Shown here: positions 22,396 through 33,593 of the stretch, one piece after another
How positions within the stretch are numbered: the stretch's first letter is position 1
How the letters are laid out: each line of letters opens with the position of its first letter
Assembly: GCA_022059125.1 (NCBI GenBank)
Contig: JAEUWY010000002.1
Span: 4,092,001-4,156,000 of the forward strand
Direction of reading: 5' to 3'
Source: Corynespora cassiicola
Lineage: Eukaryota > Ascomycota > Dothideomycetes > Pleosporales > Corynesporascaceae
DNA length: 64,000 nt
The notes under the pieces: generated by a model
Told to the model about the DNA's origin: nothing
The model's database searches: none
The model's input: only the letters and a program-made list of their open reading frames with translations
Made by a program: the position numbers and the translations under genes

Positions 22396-23643
22396 TGCGT
22401 GGCGTAGACCAGTGCTCCCAGAGCGGCGTCTCGGGTAGTGATGAAGGAGAGGGAAAGAGACTCGATATCACAGATTTGGATAGTAGAGGAGAGAGTGAAG
22501 GCGTTTCCAAGAATGCAGCAGGTGGCAGCCCGTAGCCCAGGTAGGGAATGATAATGATGTGGTTGTTGTGGTTGTCGTGACGAACAGGCAAGGCAGACAG
22601 AAGCAGAGAGAAATATACATACCGATTATGATATTAGTTAGGAGCGATCATATACACACACGTGGCCGAAGGTGCTGTTGGTGCTGATTTGGGCTATGCA
22701 AGCGGGCAGGCGGGCAGGCAGGCAGGGTGAGGTTGAAGGAAAGGACGTGCAAAGCTGCAAGACGCAGAACAGCACAGGTGAAGGAACAGGGCGCGAAAGC
22801 AGGGACGGCGGATCGGGGCGCAGCAGCGTCGTCTTGTGCTTGCCGTATTGGACGGCGGGCGAGCAGTCGGAGAGGCTCCAGCGCGATGGCAATGGTTCGA
22901 CAGCGACGCCCAAAATATGTTTCTCTCGAGGTGCCTGGTCCTCGGGGTGCCGGTGGGTCAGCGAATCGTATGGCCGCCAGCGCCCGAAATGAGCAGTTCT
23001 GTAGCGTTTCACAGGGCCCCCTAGGTCGGCGTTTCAGGCTGATTCGCACAGGCAGAGCCGCTCGCTCGGTCGAGGCTGCGCGTGCCGGAGCGGGTCGGTA
23101 GCAGCGGGCGGATGGTGCGAGCGAGTGCGAGTGGAGCGCGAGGACAGGCGGGTGGTGCGAGGTGGGATGCAAACGGCCTTGCAGAGACAGAGTCAGGCGC
23201 TGCGCTGGCCATATATCGCGGCCTGCAGCTCCGCGCCGAGGGCCAGACGAGAGGTGCCGCCGGGCTTCTTTCACCCTCAGCTGCCCGGCCGCCACATGCC
23301 CAACTGGAAGCCCAGCTGTCGTGCAGTGCGCGTTCTGCTCTGGCGGGTCAGGGGTGCAGCGCAGCGCAGAGAACAAAAAGCAAGCCCAGGCTAGCCCCGT
23401 GGCGGCCGCTGCCAGTCCCCGGGGCGCCAGTGGCCGTCAGGGCGCCGTGGGCCGTGGGCGGGCGGAGTTGGGGCGATTTGGCTGCTAGGTTGTCGGTTGT
23501 CAGGTGTGCCGCCGGCTTGCGTCGTTGCATCATGTCTCTCTGCCCCAATTCCGCCCCGCGCCGTCAACACCACAACCCACCCCGTGAGCCCTCCCACTAC
23601 ACACGCACCACCGTGCTTTGCTTTGCTGCTTCACCTATTCGTC
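22396..23643. promoter_or_regulatory. divergent intergenic region between 22395(-) and the DAP1-like gene(+)
   Basis: 1.25 kb, very GC-rich from about 22980 to 23560, with overlapping frames on both strands that look like noise from composition. Because the flanking genes are head to head, this must hold both promoters. A TATATC stretch at about 23211 is the only TATA-like element noticed. No specific factor site can be named. Confidence 0.55.
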
Positions 23644-24284
23644 ATGGCTGATTGTGAGCTCCGCCACCCGCCTCAACAACAATGCAAGCTAACAGCGCCC
23701 TTCCAGCGGCTTCCGCTCCCCCCGCCGCGACGGCGTAAGCATTGCTCGACCCTCCCCCAAAAAGGAACAAGAACATGCCCCCTTCTGACGCGCCTCAAAA
23801 CAGAGCCTCTGCCTTTACACCCATCAACCTCGTTCTCTTCTCGCTGCTGGGCTTCCTCATCTATCTCCGACTCAAGCCGGCCACGCCGCAGACGCTCCCG
23901 CGGGCCCCGCCGCCGACCGTGTTCCGCACCTTCACGCCGCCAGAGCTGTTCCCCTATAATGGCCTGAACGGCATGCCCGTGTACCTTGCCGTGCGCGGCC
24001 GCATCTTCGATGTGACTGCGGGCAGGAACTTTTACGGTCCCGGCGGACCCTACGCCAACTTCGCCGGACGCGATGCCAGCCGCGGCCTTGCGTGCGGCAG
24101 CTTCGACGAGGACATGCTCACCAAGGACCTGGACGGCCCTCTCGACACGCTCAGCGACCTGGACGACGAGCAGCTGGAGGCGCTGCGGGGCTGGGAGGAG
24201 CGCTTTCTCGAGAAGTACATGGTGGTCGGCAAGCTCGTCGCAGCCGGCAGTGACGAGGCAAAGGCGGCCGCTGCACAAAAGTGA
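23644..24284 (+). CDS. dap1: cytochrome b5-like haem/steroid-binding protein (DAP1 / MAPR family)
   Basis: Three exons, 23644-23653, 23707-23734 and 23804-24284, about 172 residues. Both introns have strong sites (GTGAGC...TTCCAG; GTAAGC...AAACAG). The two tiny exons give MADSASAPPAATA before the membrane helix (INLVLFSLLGFLIYL). MAPR proteins sit in the ER and bind haem. In yeast Dap1 supports the sterol P450 Erg11. The cytochrome b5 fold covers about residues 55-165: FRTFTPPELFPYNG, PVYLAVRGRIFDVT, NFYGPGGPYANFAGRDASRGLA, then LEKYMVVGKLV. The Tyr-rich GPGGPY motif and the axial-ligand region look intact. An ATG at 23775 lies in the second intron and would give an unusual N-terminus. Confidence 0.92.
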
Positions 24285-24294
24285 TGTGATGCGA

Positions 24295-24336
24295 GCACGC
24301 ACGCACGCACGCAGAGCAGAGCAGAGCAGAGCAGAC
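24295..24336. repeat. (ACGC)n followed by (AGAGC)n
   Basis: Two short simple repeats back to back, starting about ten bases after the DAP1-like stop codon, so in its 3' untranslated region. Confidence 0.85.
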
Positions 24337-24958
24337 AAAAAAGATGTCGCCGGGCGGGTGAGCAAGGGGTGATTCGAGGTTGCACGTCGGTGTACGGAAC
24401 GCGTAGAATTCAGAACAGGCAATTGGGACTCCCCTCCAGCGACCACTAGCCGCCTGGCGCTGCTCGATGAGGGCTTGTGTAGGCCAAAAATGGCCGGTAG
24501 CGTTACATCCGGTCCAGAATCCAATCACGGCCGTCTTAGTCACGGCCGATTCCTTCGCTGTTGCGGTGCCATACCATTTCATTCGCCGTGGGACCAAATG
24601 ACATTTCCATCCATGGATGCTCTCTACGCCCGGTTCGCTTTCCTCATAATGCAACTATATTGTTTCAGCCTCGATGTGCGGCGCCAATCAGTCTAGCTTG
24701 CTGGATTACTCAATCGTGCATAGTACATAGACGTCTTGTAAAGCAACTCCCAAATGCTAGCCCAACCCAGCCTAGCGCGCCTTCCGGTTGTTGTCAGTCC
24801 ACAACTTAACTTCGCCCTCGCCCTCACCCTCGCACCCTCACTTCTACACCACCCACCCATCGGACCAAATCTTCTCTCTTCTTCTGATTTCGTTTCTGCC
24901 ATCTGCCGCCTTCACTCCCGAATTCTACAAATTCCACACCTTGCCCCACTCACCAACA

Positions 24959-25511
24959 ATGGCTCCCACCACCACCAAGTCGGCCACCAAGGCCAAACCC
25001 GCCGCGGCCACCGCCGGCGTCGCAAAGAAGAGGGGCCCCGGTGCCAAGCGGGCAAACGCAAAGAATGCCATGATCAAGATGCAGGCCTACTGTGAGTTGC
25101 GCCCTTTGCGCCTTCCCCAGCTGCCCTGGACGCGTTCAAGTCGCGTCCCAACACCCACGAACGCGACTGGGACACTAGTGGCCATTATCTGACCATGTGC
25201 TGATCTCCCCTCTAGTCCAGGAGAACCGCCCCAAGTACAAGCACCTCACCTTCAAGGAGCAGCAGAAAGAGCTCGGCAAGCAGGTTAGTACAGTGTCATC
25301 TTATCACGTGCGCCTGATTGCGCCCTGGTCGTCTCCCACTATCTCTCCCCTCCCCTCCCCCATCTTTTCTTATTTTATTGCGATCTACGCCTATTCTTTC
25401 TGAACACCTGGCAACTTTTCCATTTCACGCGCTCCCTGTTGTTGTGGCTTTGAAACTGACGCGTTCATGCAGTGGAAGGCTTCTCCCGAGAACCCCAAGA
25501 ACAATGCTTAG
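24959..25511 (+). CDS. small HMG-box-related protein
   Basis: Three exons, 24959-25091, 25216-25283 and 25473-25511, 79 residues. Splice sites are GTGAGT/CTCTAG and GTTAGT/ATGCAG, phases 1 and 0. The first 38 residues are Ala/Lys-rich and basic (TKSATKAKPAAATAGVAKKRGPGAKRANAK), like histone tails. The rest, AYFQENRPKYKHLTFKEQQKELGKQWKASPEN, follows the HMG-box core order (F..E.RP.......F.E..K.LG..W...). It covers only the first two helices and stops before the long third helix. It may be a nuclear chromatin-associated protein that binds DNA weakly through the basic tail. The unusually short box and two introns in 79 codons are notable. The last intron is long for this window (189 bp). Confidence 0.8.
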
Positions 25512-26629
25512 ATGAGAATGGCAGCTTCTGCTCATTTAAAGCGATTACTTGGAACGATCAATCTTCCTTGATCAACGTGGACGGTCCTGCTGGCTCTCCT
25601 CCTGCTGGCGCTGTCGCTGGTAGTCCCCCCAGGAGCGATCACCTTTACGTCTATTTATTGCCCTGCCAAAATTTCACTCTTCCTTGTACTTCTTCTTCTA
25701 GCTGCTAGGGGCGCCGTTACGGTTTGGGTGGGGGTCTGCTATGGGATGCGTGTGCAGATTGGTGCACGCTTTCTTTCTTTTTCCTCTTCTCGGGTGGCTG
25801 GGAGGAGATGGGTATCGGGGATCAACACTTGCGGGCAGTTTTTATGCCAATATGGATGAATTTTGACCATGACACTATCGAATCATTGCCGTGGTTCCTG
25901 CATTTAGTGATGCATGCACTTCAGGCTAATAACCAACAGAACGATGCTCGTCGGAATGCGACAGACTGCGGCTCGCCAGATGCGCAAAGGCACTATGTGC
26001 GTGCAGCAACGCAGACAGGCATCCGATGCCGAGCAGCGCCTCCTCTGATATCGTAGGTCATGCTATGCTACCCCAGCCCTTTCCAAATGTCGATTCCGAG
26101 ACCGTGCGAGTATCACGCCCAGTGTTGCCAGCTCCGCCTCGAACCCCATCTCTGGCAAACTCAATCTTTCACCCCCCTCCGCTCCTGTCAACCAGGGCTC
26201 GTCGGCTATGGCTCCGTTCTGGGGAATCGCCCGTTCTGGGAGCTGGATTCTTGTATGCGCCTCGACACCCTTGTGAAACTCTGACGTGCAGGAGACGGCG
26301 GCGGCGCAGGATAATAACCTGGAATCCCCCGCCTGCCCGCCCCCCCCATGGCATTTTCGAAGCCCGTTTTCTCGTCGGAAACCGTAGAGCGTGTTGTATT
26401 CATTTTTGCAAGGAGCCATCGAGGAAGGCCCCTTTTTGGGGGCGGCAAACCAGACCCCGACGTACTATCTATCCCCCGGCTTCTATTACCATTTTGAGCT
26501 TCTTCCTCTACTGTTTTTTTTTTTTCTTCCTCGTCCCAAGTAGGGCCGAGTCATTGCCAGTACCAAACTATCGAAAATTCGTCACGGGATGGTAGGGTGG
26601 GGGGGGGGAGTGGGAAAATGGAACGAACT

Positions 26630-26643
26630 GGTTCGTACGAACC
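26630..26643. promoter_or_regulatory. 14 bp perfect palindrome GGTTCGTACGAACC
   Basis: Perfect dyad in a G-rich intergenic stretch, preceded by GAACGAACT, which repeats one half-site. This looks like a site for a dimeric DNA-binding protein, but no factor can be named and no start codon of a called gene lies within 1 kb. Confidence 0.35.
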
Positions 26644-26747
26644 TTGCAAGGACGGCGAGCGAGCGAGAGAGACTTGTAGACGAAAATGCACCGAGGATTG
26701 GCAACTTCAGGGCTACTCGTGTTGATTACGGCGGACAGGCGGGCGGG

Positions 26748-26772
26748 CGGCGGCGGCGGCGGCGGCGGCGGG
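26748..26772. repeat. (GGC)n trinucleotide run
   Basis: About eight GGC/CGG units in non-coding sequence, continuing a GGGCGGGCGG stretch. Confidence 0.9.
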
Positions 26773-28044
26773 CATGCGTTTGCCTGCTCGCCTCCCCGGG
26801 CCGGGTGCCAACATGCGCGCGTCCTGTCCGCTAATGCAGGCAGGAGATTAGTTTCTCTGCTGCTGGCTCGAGAAATTGCTGCTTTTGGAAATTGGGGACG
26901 AATGCCGTTGATTGTAGGGTCTCTTAGGTCGGCCCGTTCCGTCCGGCTTTTTTTGGGTTGGGGAGGTAGGGAGGGTGGCGATGCATCTGAGGAGGGGGTT
27001 TGTCGGGCAGGGGAGGGGGGACACGCGTGATTGGGAGGGAGGTTTGTGATGGAGCGATGGGGGGAGGGGTTGCGGGTTTGGCAGAGGGTAGACGTTACTT
27101 TTAGGGAGTTGGGGCTGTCTGCTACGGCGTAGCTACACATGCGAGGCTTTGGTCTGGAGTAAGCTGCCCCACATTGTGTTGCTAGGCGCCCCCCTCTTGC
27201 GTCTTACTTGGATGTTCCCGCGACACTGGGGCGGGGAAGTCTGTTCGTCTGTAGGGCTTTGGGTTTTGGGATAGAAGGTATCTGGACATCACCGAAATCT
27301 ACTAGAATGACTACGCTGCCTGCGCGCACGGCGCGAATGGTCTCCATTTCTCACAGCAATCGATACCGCAGTCGCAGGGTCATCATTGCTCAGCCCGTAC
27401 TCCACTAAAAGGGCGCGCACAGTGACTGTGACTTTTTTTTGTTGCTTCCGTGAGCTTACTATTGCTCTATATCTTGACAACGACGTAGCAAGTGCTGATA
27501 TACTCACGCGGACGCATTTCGAGCGATGGCACGAAATCTTACTTTTGCGACGTCTCTTTCGACATCCTAGCCTCGTATGGGCACTTGATACACATTTCTC
27601 CTTGTTGAGTTACCATGTGCCGATTTCCGTGGTAAGCCTTTGGGATAGAATAGTGGCCTTGGAAAAGGTGTGTGACTGGTGCTGAGACGTCGGGGGACTG
27701 GATTTATGTTTGTGAGAGGGCAGGAGACTTAGGGGCTACATCGCATAGCCGCAGCAAATGTGATTAGTACTTTGTGAAGGGAGAGTACTTAGGTATGAAG
27801 GCCCGAATGGAGCCATTATTTTGGAGCATGAGCAGGAACACGAAACCATCTGGCCGCCATCTTGAACACAAAAAGTCTTGCTCATAAGTAATATTAAGAT
27901 ATAGGCCGTACCTCCATCAATCCAGATGTAACCAACCCCAAGGCCGTAATACACACATGAAATACAAAAGAGACTTGGGTATCCATCCTACAACAAAACC
28001 TCCAGCACAAACATTGCATATTACCCCCTCCTCTCCTCGCCCCC

Positions 28045-30430
28045 CTAAAACAACCCCCTAACTCCCTCCCCTCGCGCCCTCCCTCCAAAATGTCCACACA
28101 CCCTCCCCCTTCGCCCAACAACCTCCCACTCCCCCACCACATCCCCAATCCCCAAAACCCACTCTCCGCCCTCCCACTGACCTTCACACGACGCAACAGC
28201 ACCCCCAACCCTCGCTCGATCAGGCCGCACCTCATACGTGACACGACTCCCCACCTCTCCCACGAACCCGCCAACCCTCCGCTCCACCCTGAGCACATCC
28301 CGCGGATCAAAGACTCTGATCCGGAACGCGGGATCGCGCCTCGCGGCCTGGATCCGCGCCTGAGCCGCGAGGCGCGAGCGCGTGGGCGTAAGGCTCTGCA
28401 GCAGCGGCGTGAGCGCCGGGCTATACTGCTGCTGTTCGCCACCCTCCGCCGTTGCCGACGCCGAATCCGACGCCAGCGAACCCCCCATCGCCGAGTCGGC
28501 GCGGGGAAGCATATCCGCATCGATCAGCGCGTCGATATCCTGGCTACGGAGCGTGGCCACGGACGCGGGGCGCGGCGGCGAGGTCAAGAGGGCGTAGTCC
28601 GAGGGCAGCAGAGCGGAGGCGAGGGGGCGGCAGAGCGACTGCAGGACGCCCTGCGGGTCGTGCGGGGCGCGGATCTTGGTCAGGGAGGGGAGGAGCGAGG
28701 CCTTCATGCTGGTCGCGAGTATGTGGGTTGCGAGGCTGGAGATGGGTTCCGGGGAGGTGAAGGGGAAGGTGGGGGGTTCCTTTGTGGAGAGGAGGGTGGG
28801 TGGCGGGCCGGCTTGCGAGCGGAACTCCCAGTGGATATAGGTGAGCGTACTTGAGGCGAAGGGGTCGATTGATTGGCCTGAGGGAAGAATCGGGGCTTTG
28901 TGCTGGGAGATGGTGAAGTGGGAGAGTGCGGGGAGGCTTGGGGAGAGGATTGCGGCGAGAGTGACGAGGCTGGAGACTTCAAGGTCTATAAGTGTGAGCT
29001 TCTGGATTGTAGTGGCGGTGGGGGATTGCAAGAAGCGCTGAAGACCCTTGTCGTTGATTCCAGGAAGGTTTTCAAGCCGGAGAGAGAGCAAGTTGGGTGG
29101 GAGGGCATTGAGAGCGAGGTTCGTAAATGAAGTTGCTGGTAGGCCGGATAAAGAGAGATGGCAGAGCATGGGGAACTGTCGGAGGGTGCCAATGATGGCG
29201 CGGAAACTCATCGGGACTGATGGCCGGCTTGATTCTTGATGGAGAACCAGTGTTGAGAGGCCTGCATGGTCTGCATTGAGCTCGAGGAAGCGTTCCATGG
29301 GATCACATGCAGCGTGGTAATAGGCACTAGTGGGCTCGTCTTCATCCTCATCCGGGTCCATGTCACTCTTCTCCGCGAGCAGCCAGACCCTCTCTTTCAA
29401 CTTTGGCCTCGTCGATAATGCATACGACAGTCGGTCGTGCGAGTGGGTATATGGAATGTGGAAGCCGACCAAGCGCTCGAGGTTTGGGCACGCCATGACC
29501 AAAGAAGCCACCAAATTCACAATGTCTTCTCTTTCAATACTTGCCGTCTGGTACATGGACTGAAAGTCCGACACATGCAGCTCTCGGACGTACCGTGCCA
29601 GCGCTGGGCGTTCCCGGAGTGACCGTCGAAGGAGTTTGAGTCGGCTCGTCCCAGGAATTCTCAACTTTGGCATTCGGGAATGCTCGTCGTTGCAAAGTAA
29701 AAACACCTTTCGATACATTTGGGCTGTGGCCGCCTGATCCCACGCCCGACTCGTCAAAGCCAGGTTGTAAAGATCTTTGAGATAACATGATGAGCAAGCC
29801 TCATTTTGCTGCGCGAAAAGTAACTGTTCCAGCTGTTCGAGAATACAGTCATAGACTTCGCGAGGCAGATTCTTGAAGATGTGCGATGGCAGAGTAGTGT
29901 ACTCGGTTCGGGTACGCCGCCGCACCGAGTATCTCTTATGGCGCTCCTGCTCCCATGGTGTCTTGGTCAGATGCCGAGGGGCGTAATCCTGATATGTCGA
30001 AGTCTCCACAAATGCCGAGATGGACGCAGTGCGGATTGGTATGGAGTCTCGTTTCCGAACAGTGTGCTGCGGTGGAATGGAGGAGACCGATCGGCGAATT
30101 GCGACTTCGGTGGCGGAGAGGGGCCGTGGCGCCTCATATCTGAGCAATGTCAGAACTGTCTATTCCCCTCGACATGGCATTCTGTTTCGAAGACGAATTG
30201 CCCTGCCCATCACTTTGCCATTGACGATATTCGAGTGACTTTTCCAAGCAACAATTCTCTCCTGAGACTCCCCTGAAAGTGGAAGAAATCTCCGAAAGGA
30301 ATATACGTCGGTGCCATCACCTGATTTCGAGGTTGCAGTCCGCGGGGGGTTAAAAACGACATCAAACTTACAGGTCCAGAGGCTCTCTCGGAGGCAGCGA
30401 ATTCCTCTGCGGCGAAAGGAACTGCAGCAT
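28045..30430 (-). CDS. F-box / leucine-rich repeat protein
   Basis: Two exons, 30430-30372 and 30139-28045, about 717 residues. The intron (232 bp) has a perfect GTAAGT donor and a TTGCTCAG acceptor. It restores MLQFLSPQRNSLPPREPLDL ahead of the long exon, whose own frame has no early ATG. F-box proteins recruit substrates to SCF ubiquitin ligases. The F-box lies near residues 110-165 (SHIFKNLPREVYDCILEQLEQL, later LYNLALTSRAWDQ). Irregular leucine-rich repeats follow (LPPNLLSLRLENLPGINDKGLQRFLQ, TIQKLTLIDLEVSSL). The C-terminal 180 residues are compositionally biased and probably disordered. Along the coding strand the sequence turns C-rich (29130-28640) and then G-rich (28280-28045), like two other genes in this window. 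Substrate unknown. Confidence 0.85.
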
Positions 30431-32618
30431 ACTGATTGCAAGTCAAGGTGAGGTTGTCTGAAGGATCAAAAGGCAGCTTCCACAAGTGTTCCGGAGGAAA
30501 AAGCAGAGCTGATGGACATGAATCAAGTAGAGTCTAAACTGGCGAGACACGGGCGCACGAGGGGCCTATTAGTTGACCGCGGCGGGCGCAAGACCCTCAC
30601 AGCTGGGAGCTGCCCCACGGACGGCGAGATAGTGTACCCTGGGACAACAGGAACCTCAAAGCCCGTCACCCGTTCGAGAAGGACCATAGTAATCACGCCC
30701 ATGTGCAAACGCATAGCCCCGTCGGGCGGGATCGACCCTTTGCCATTTCGGACCCTGGTAGGCATGCGAACAATCACGGCTTCATCTAAATAACCACCAA
30801 GGGCCCTGTTGGTCAGCAACGCTATCCCAAGCCGGGTAATATCGAACAAGCTCGCCTCACCGACCCCGACCAAACAGGATGGAAATGTCCGCCTGGTCAA
30901 AAGGTGTGGGCGACGACGGGAGCGTGCCAATACGCCACCCGGTCATGTTAGCACCGCCGGCTTGGTATGTCAGAGGTACAGTGGCTTGCGGGTAGCGGCA
31001 GAAGCAAAAAAAGCCTAGTTTCAGAGGGGGGGGATGAGCATAAAGCGCCGCCGCCTGTGGTGTTTCTTTCTCTTGGTGCAAGCACGCGGAAAAAACATGG
31101 CACCAACTCGCACAAAGAACGTTGTGCACGTCGGACAGATCCAACTTCGGCGTACCACACTCTGCTCAAACGTTGGTGTTGCGAACCGACAGCTCCCCAA
31201 GCGAACCAAGGCAAGGGAGAGGCTCGGAGGCTCGGAGGCTCGGAGGCTGGAGACCAGATGGAAAAGGTCCCTAGCTATTCACGATTGGCGCCCGAAAAAA
31301 AAAAATCGGCAACCTCCAGGGCTGGTGGGCGATCCAGACGCGGAATCGCTCGAGATCTCCCGTGTGCGCCGTCCCCCAGCCAATCCAGTCCGCGGACACG
31401 ACCAGCGGCTGTGACGACGTCCCCAGGAACCGCCAGGGTCTGAGACTGGTGGTGAGCTGGAACTGCGCATCTTGACTCTGACAGCGGAACAGGAGGGAGG
31501 GCCCAGACGAATGATGTTCGCCGGGAATCGTTCGATCCTCTGGGACATGACATCCTTGGGCCAACAAGCTCCTCATTTCCCAGGGCCTGCACCGAGATCG
31601 TATCGACACAATCCTGCCGGCTGGGCTGCCGCGTCGCTTCCAGGGTATACCCCACCTGTTGTTGCGAAGTGGCCCTCTCGGAAAGCGGCGATGCTGTGGT
31701 CTGGTCGGCAAGATTCACAGGGACGGCACAGCACAGGGAGGTCGACGAACACGGCTGCGTGTGCGAGCTGGCTGGGTGGCAGATCGGATCCGCGTGGTCG
31801 AGCGGCCCTTGGGAAGGGGTCAGGAGTAGCCAAGCTGAACAGCTGAGCGAACGTTGCGCACCGCGCGCGCGCTCAGGTACGCGCAACTCCCGCGTACCCG
31901 TTCCAGAGCACTGGACTGGCGACCCAGGCTCGTCGGCTGCCAACACGCATCCCATGTCACGGCACGGCGGTTGTGATCCGGCTGTGCTGCGGCGGGCAGA
32001 GAGATTCGGCTTGAGGCATTTGGCCTGAGATGAGGGAGGGGCAGTCAGGCTCGCGGACTGCAGAGGAGCGGGGAATGGTCAGGGGCTGCCAGCAGCGAGA
32101 GACTCGAGACAGCAAGTCATGTTCACGCCGGCGTGCGTCTCGCGCGGAGACGGGGTGCAAAAAGAGATAAAATGGCCCGCGAGTCCTGGGGCACGAGGCC
32201 GAGAAAGGCCCTTCTTAACCTACCGCAACAGGCAGCTGTCGAAGGCGGCACTAAAATGTCGTGAATTGCTAGCGCCAGGGCCGCCGGCACGCCAAGTCGG
32301 CGATCACGATGACCTCACGATTTGCCCGCCCCGAGGGGGAAAGGGTGGGTGGCTGTGGGGAGAGGGAGGGAGAGAGAGAGTGTGTGGTTCATCCATCAGT
32401 TCATTTCCTTTGACCCTGAATAAAAAGGGCGCTGCTACGCTACTATGCTGCTAGCCTTTTGGTATCGCTGAAACACAAGTTTGCCCCCAGAACGCCGGTC
32501 CGTAATGCGTTTTGGGGCGCGAGTTTGTCACGAGCTCCCATGCTCATCTCCTCTTTTTTCCTCCCCCTCCGCGATCTGCCCCTCGCCTCACCTGTCTTTT
32601 CCAGAATGATCAACCCCT
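30431..32618. other. 2.2 kb intergenic region, promoters at both ends unclear
   Basis: Contains the F-box gene promoter and the 3' flank of the aldo-keto reductase, both on the minus strand. A minus-strand frame at 31275-31955 starts with ATG and is 226 residues, but is low-information (Ser, Pro, Arg and Cys scattered, no domain). A CTCGGAGG triplication at about 31223-31248 is the only small repeat seen. Confidence 0.5.
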
Positions 32619-33593
32619 CTAAGCCTCCTGCGGCCACACATCGTATCCAAACGTGTCCTTCATGTTGACGAATCGCGTGTGCCTGCCCTTTGCTACGCCC
32701 TCAATGGCCTGGAAGTCCTCGTCGCTCAGCTCGGGGATCAGCCAGTTGCTCTCGATGCGGGACGGCGTCGAGCTCTTGGGCAGGACCACGTAGCCCCGCT
32801 TGAGTCCCCAGGCGAGCAGCACCTGCGCGAGATCGTGGCCGCTGCGCTTCGCAACCTCGTTGAGCGTAGGGTTCGTCCTAACCTTCTCGCCGGTGCTGGG
32901 GACCTGGTTCTGGGAGCCTAGCGGCGAGTACGCGGCGGGCATGATGTCGTTCTGCAGGCAGTAGTCGACCAGCTCGCTGTTGGGCAGGAACGGGTGGATC
33001 TCGATCTGGTTGACGGCCGGCTTGACCTCTGCGAAGCTGAGCAGCTGCTTGAGACCCTCGACGGTCCAGTTGGACACGCCAATCGCCTTGGCCTTGCCCG
33101 ACTTGTAGATTTCCTCCATGGCGCGCCATGTGGGCTCTGGCTTCTCAGTCAAGTCCTTCTTGATGATGTACTTGCCGTCGGCTCCAATCTTGGGCATGTT
33201 CTGCTCGTTCTTCTCGGCAGCAATGGGCCAGTGGACGAGGAACAGGTCAATGTAGTCCATCTTGAGCTTGTCGAGCGAGTTCTGGAAAGACCACTTGACC
33301 TCATCGGGCTCGTGGAGGTGGTTCCACACCTTGGTGCAGATGAAGATGTCGGAGCGCTGCACTGAGGGGTTTTTGGCGAGGAAGTCCCTCACGGCATCAC
33401 CCACCTCGTCCTCATTCTGGTAAAACCACGCGCAGTCGAGGTGACGGTATCCAGTCTTGAGGGCGTGCGTGACGGCGGCATAAGTCTCGCCTTTGGCGCC
33501 CTCGTTGGCAAAGGTTCCGAAGCCGACGGCGGGGATCTTGACCCCGTTGTTCAGGGTGTAGGTCTTTTGGTTGGCAAGGGGTGCGCTTCCCAT
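32619..33593 (-). CDS. NADP-dependent aldo-keto reductase, glycerol dehydrogenase-like
   Basis: Single exon, 324 residues, using the ATG at 33593. The upstream frame to 33641 opens with a non-ATG codon. Members reduce aldehydes and ketones such as glyceraldehyde and dihydroxyacetone with NADPH in the cytosol. The catalytic tetrad is intact: Asp53 and Tyr58 in LDCAWFYQNEDEVG, Lys88 in ICTKVW, and His121 in LVHWP. Family signatures GYRHLDCAWFYQNEDEVG, VSNW, NQIEIHPFLP and the NADP-contact segment LPKSSTPSRIESNW are all present. The overall length and the YRHLDCA/DVWPQE features resemble the Gcy1/GLD-type glycerol dehydrogenases. The exact substrate cannot be read from sequence. Confidence 0.93.
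   Translation of the reverse strand: MGSAPLANQKTYTLNNGVKIPAVGFGTFANEGAKGETYAAVTHALKTGYRHLDCAWFYQNEDEVGDAVRDFLAKNPSVQRSDIFICTKVWNHLHEPDEVKWSFQNSLDKLKMDYIDLFLVHWPIAAEKNEQNMPKIGADGKYIIKKDLTEKPEPTWRAMEEIYKSGKAKAIGVSNWTVEGLKQLLSFAEVKPAVNQIEIHPFLPNSELVDYCLQNDIMPAAYSPLGSQNQVPSTGEKVRTNPTLNEVAKRSGHDLAQVLLAWGLKRGYVVLPKSSTPSRIESNWLIPELSDEDFQAIEGVAKGRHTRFVNMKDTFGYDVWPQEA

Larger units (their letters stand above)
25512..28044. other. 2.5 kb intergenic region
   Basis: Begins with the 3' flank of the HMG-related gene. From about 26585 to 27110 the plus strand is G-rich. It contains a GGC trinucleotide run and a 14 bp perfect palindrome, listed separately. Frames here are short, overlapping and unsupported. 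Confidence 0.5.

Noticed and set aside
23082..23651. Plus-strand frame of 189 codons before the DAP1-like gene
   Set aside because: Lies in the GC-rich divergent promoter, Arg/Ala-rich noise, and conflicts with the leader of the real gene.
31275..31955. Minus-strand frame of 226 codons with an ATG
   Set aside because: No domain, irregular composition, no splice neighbours, overlapped by other frames on both strands.
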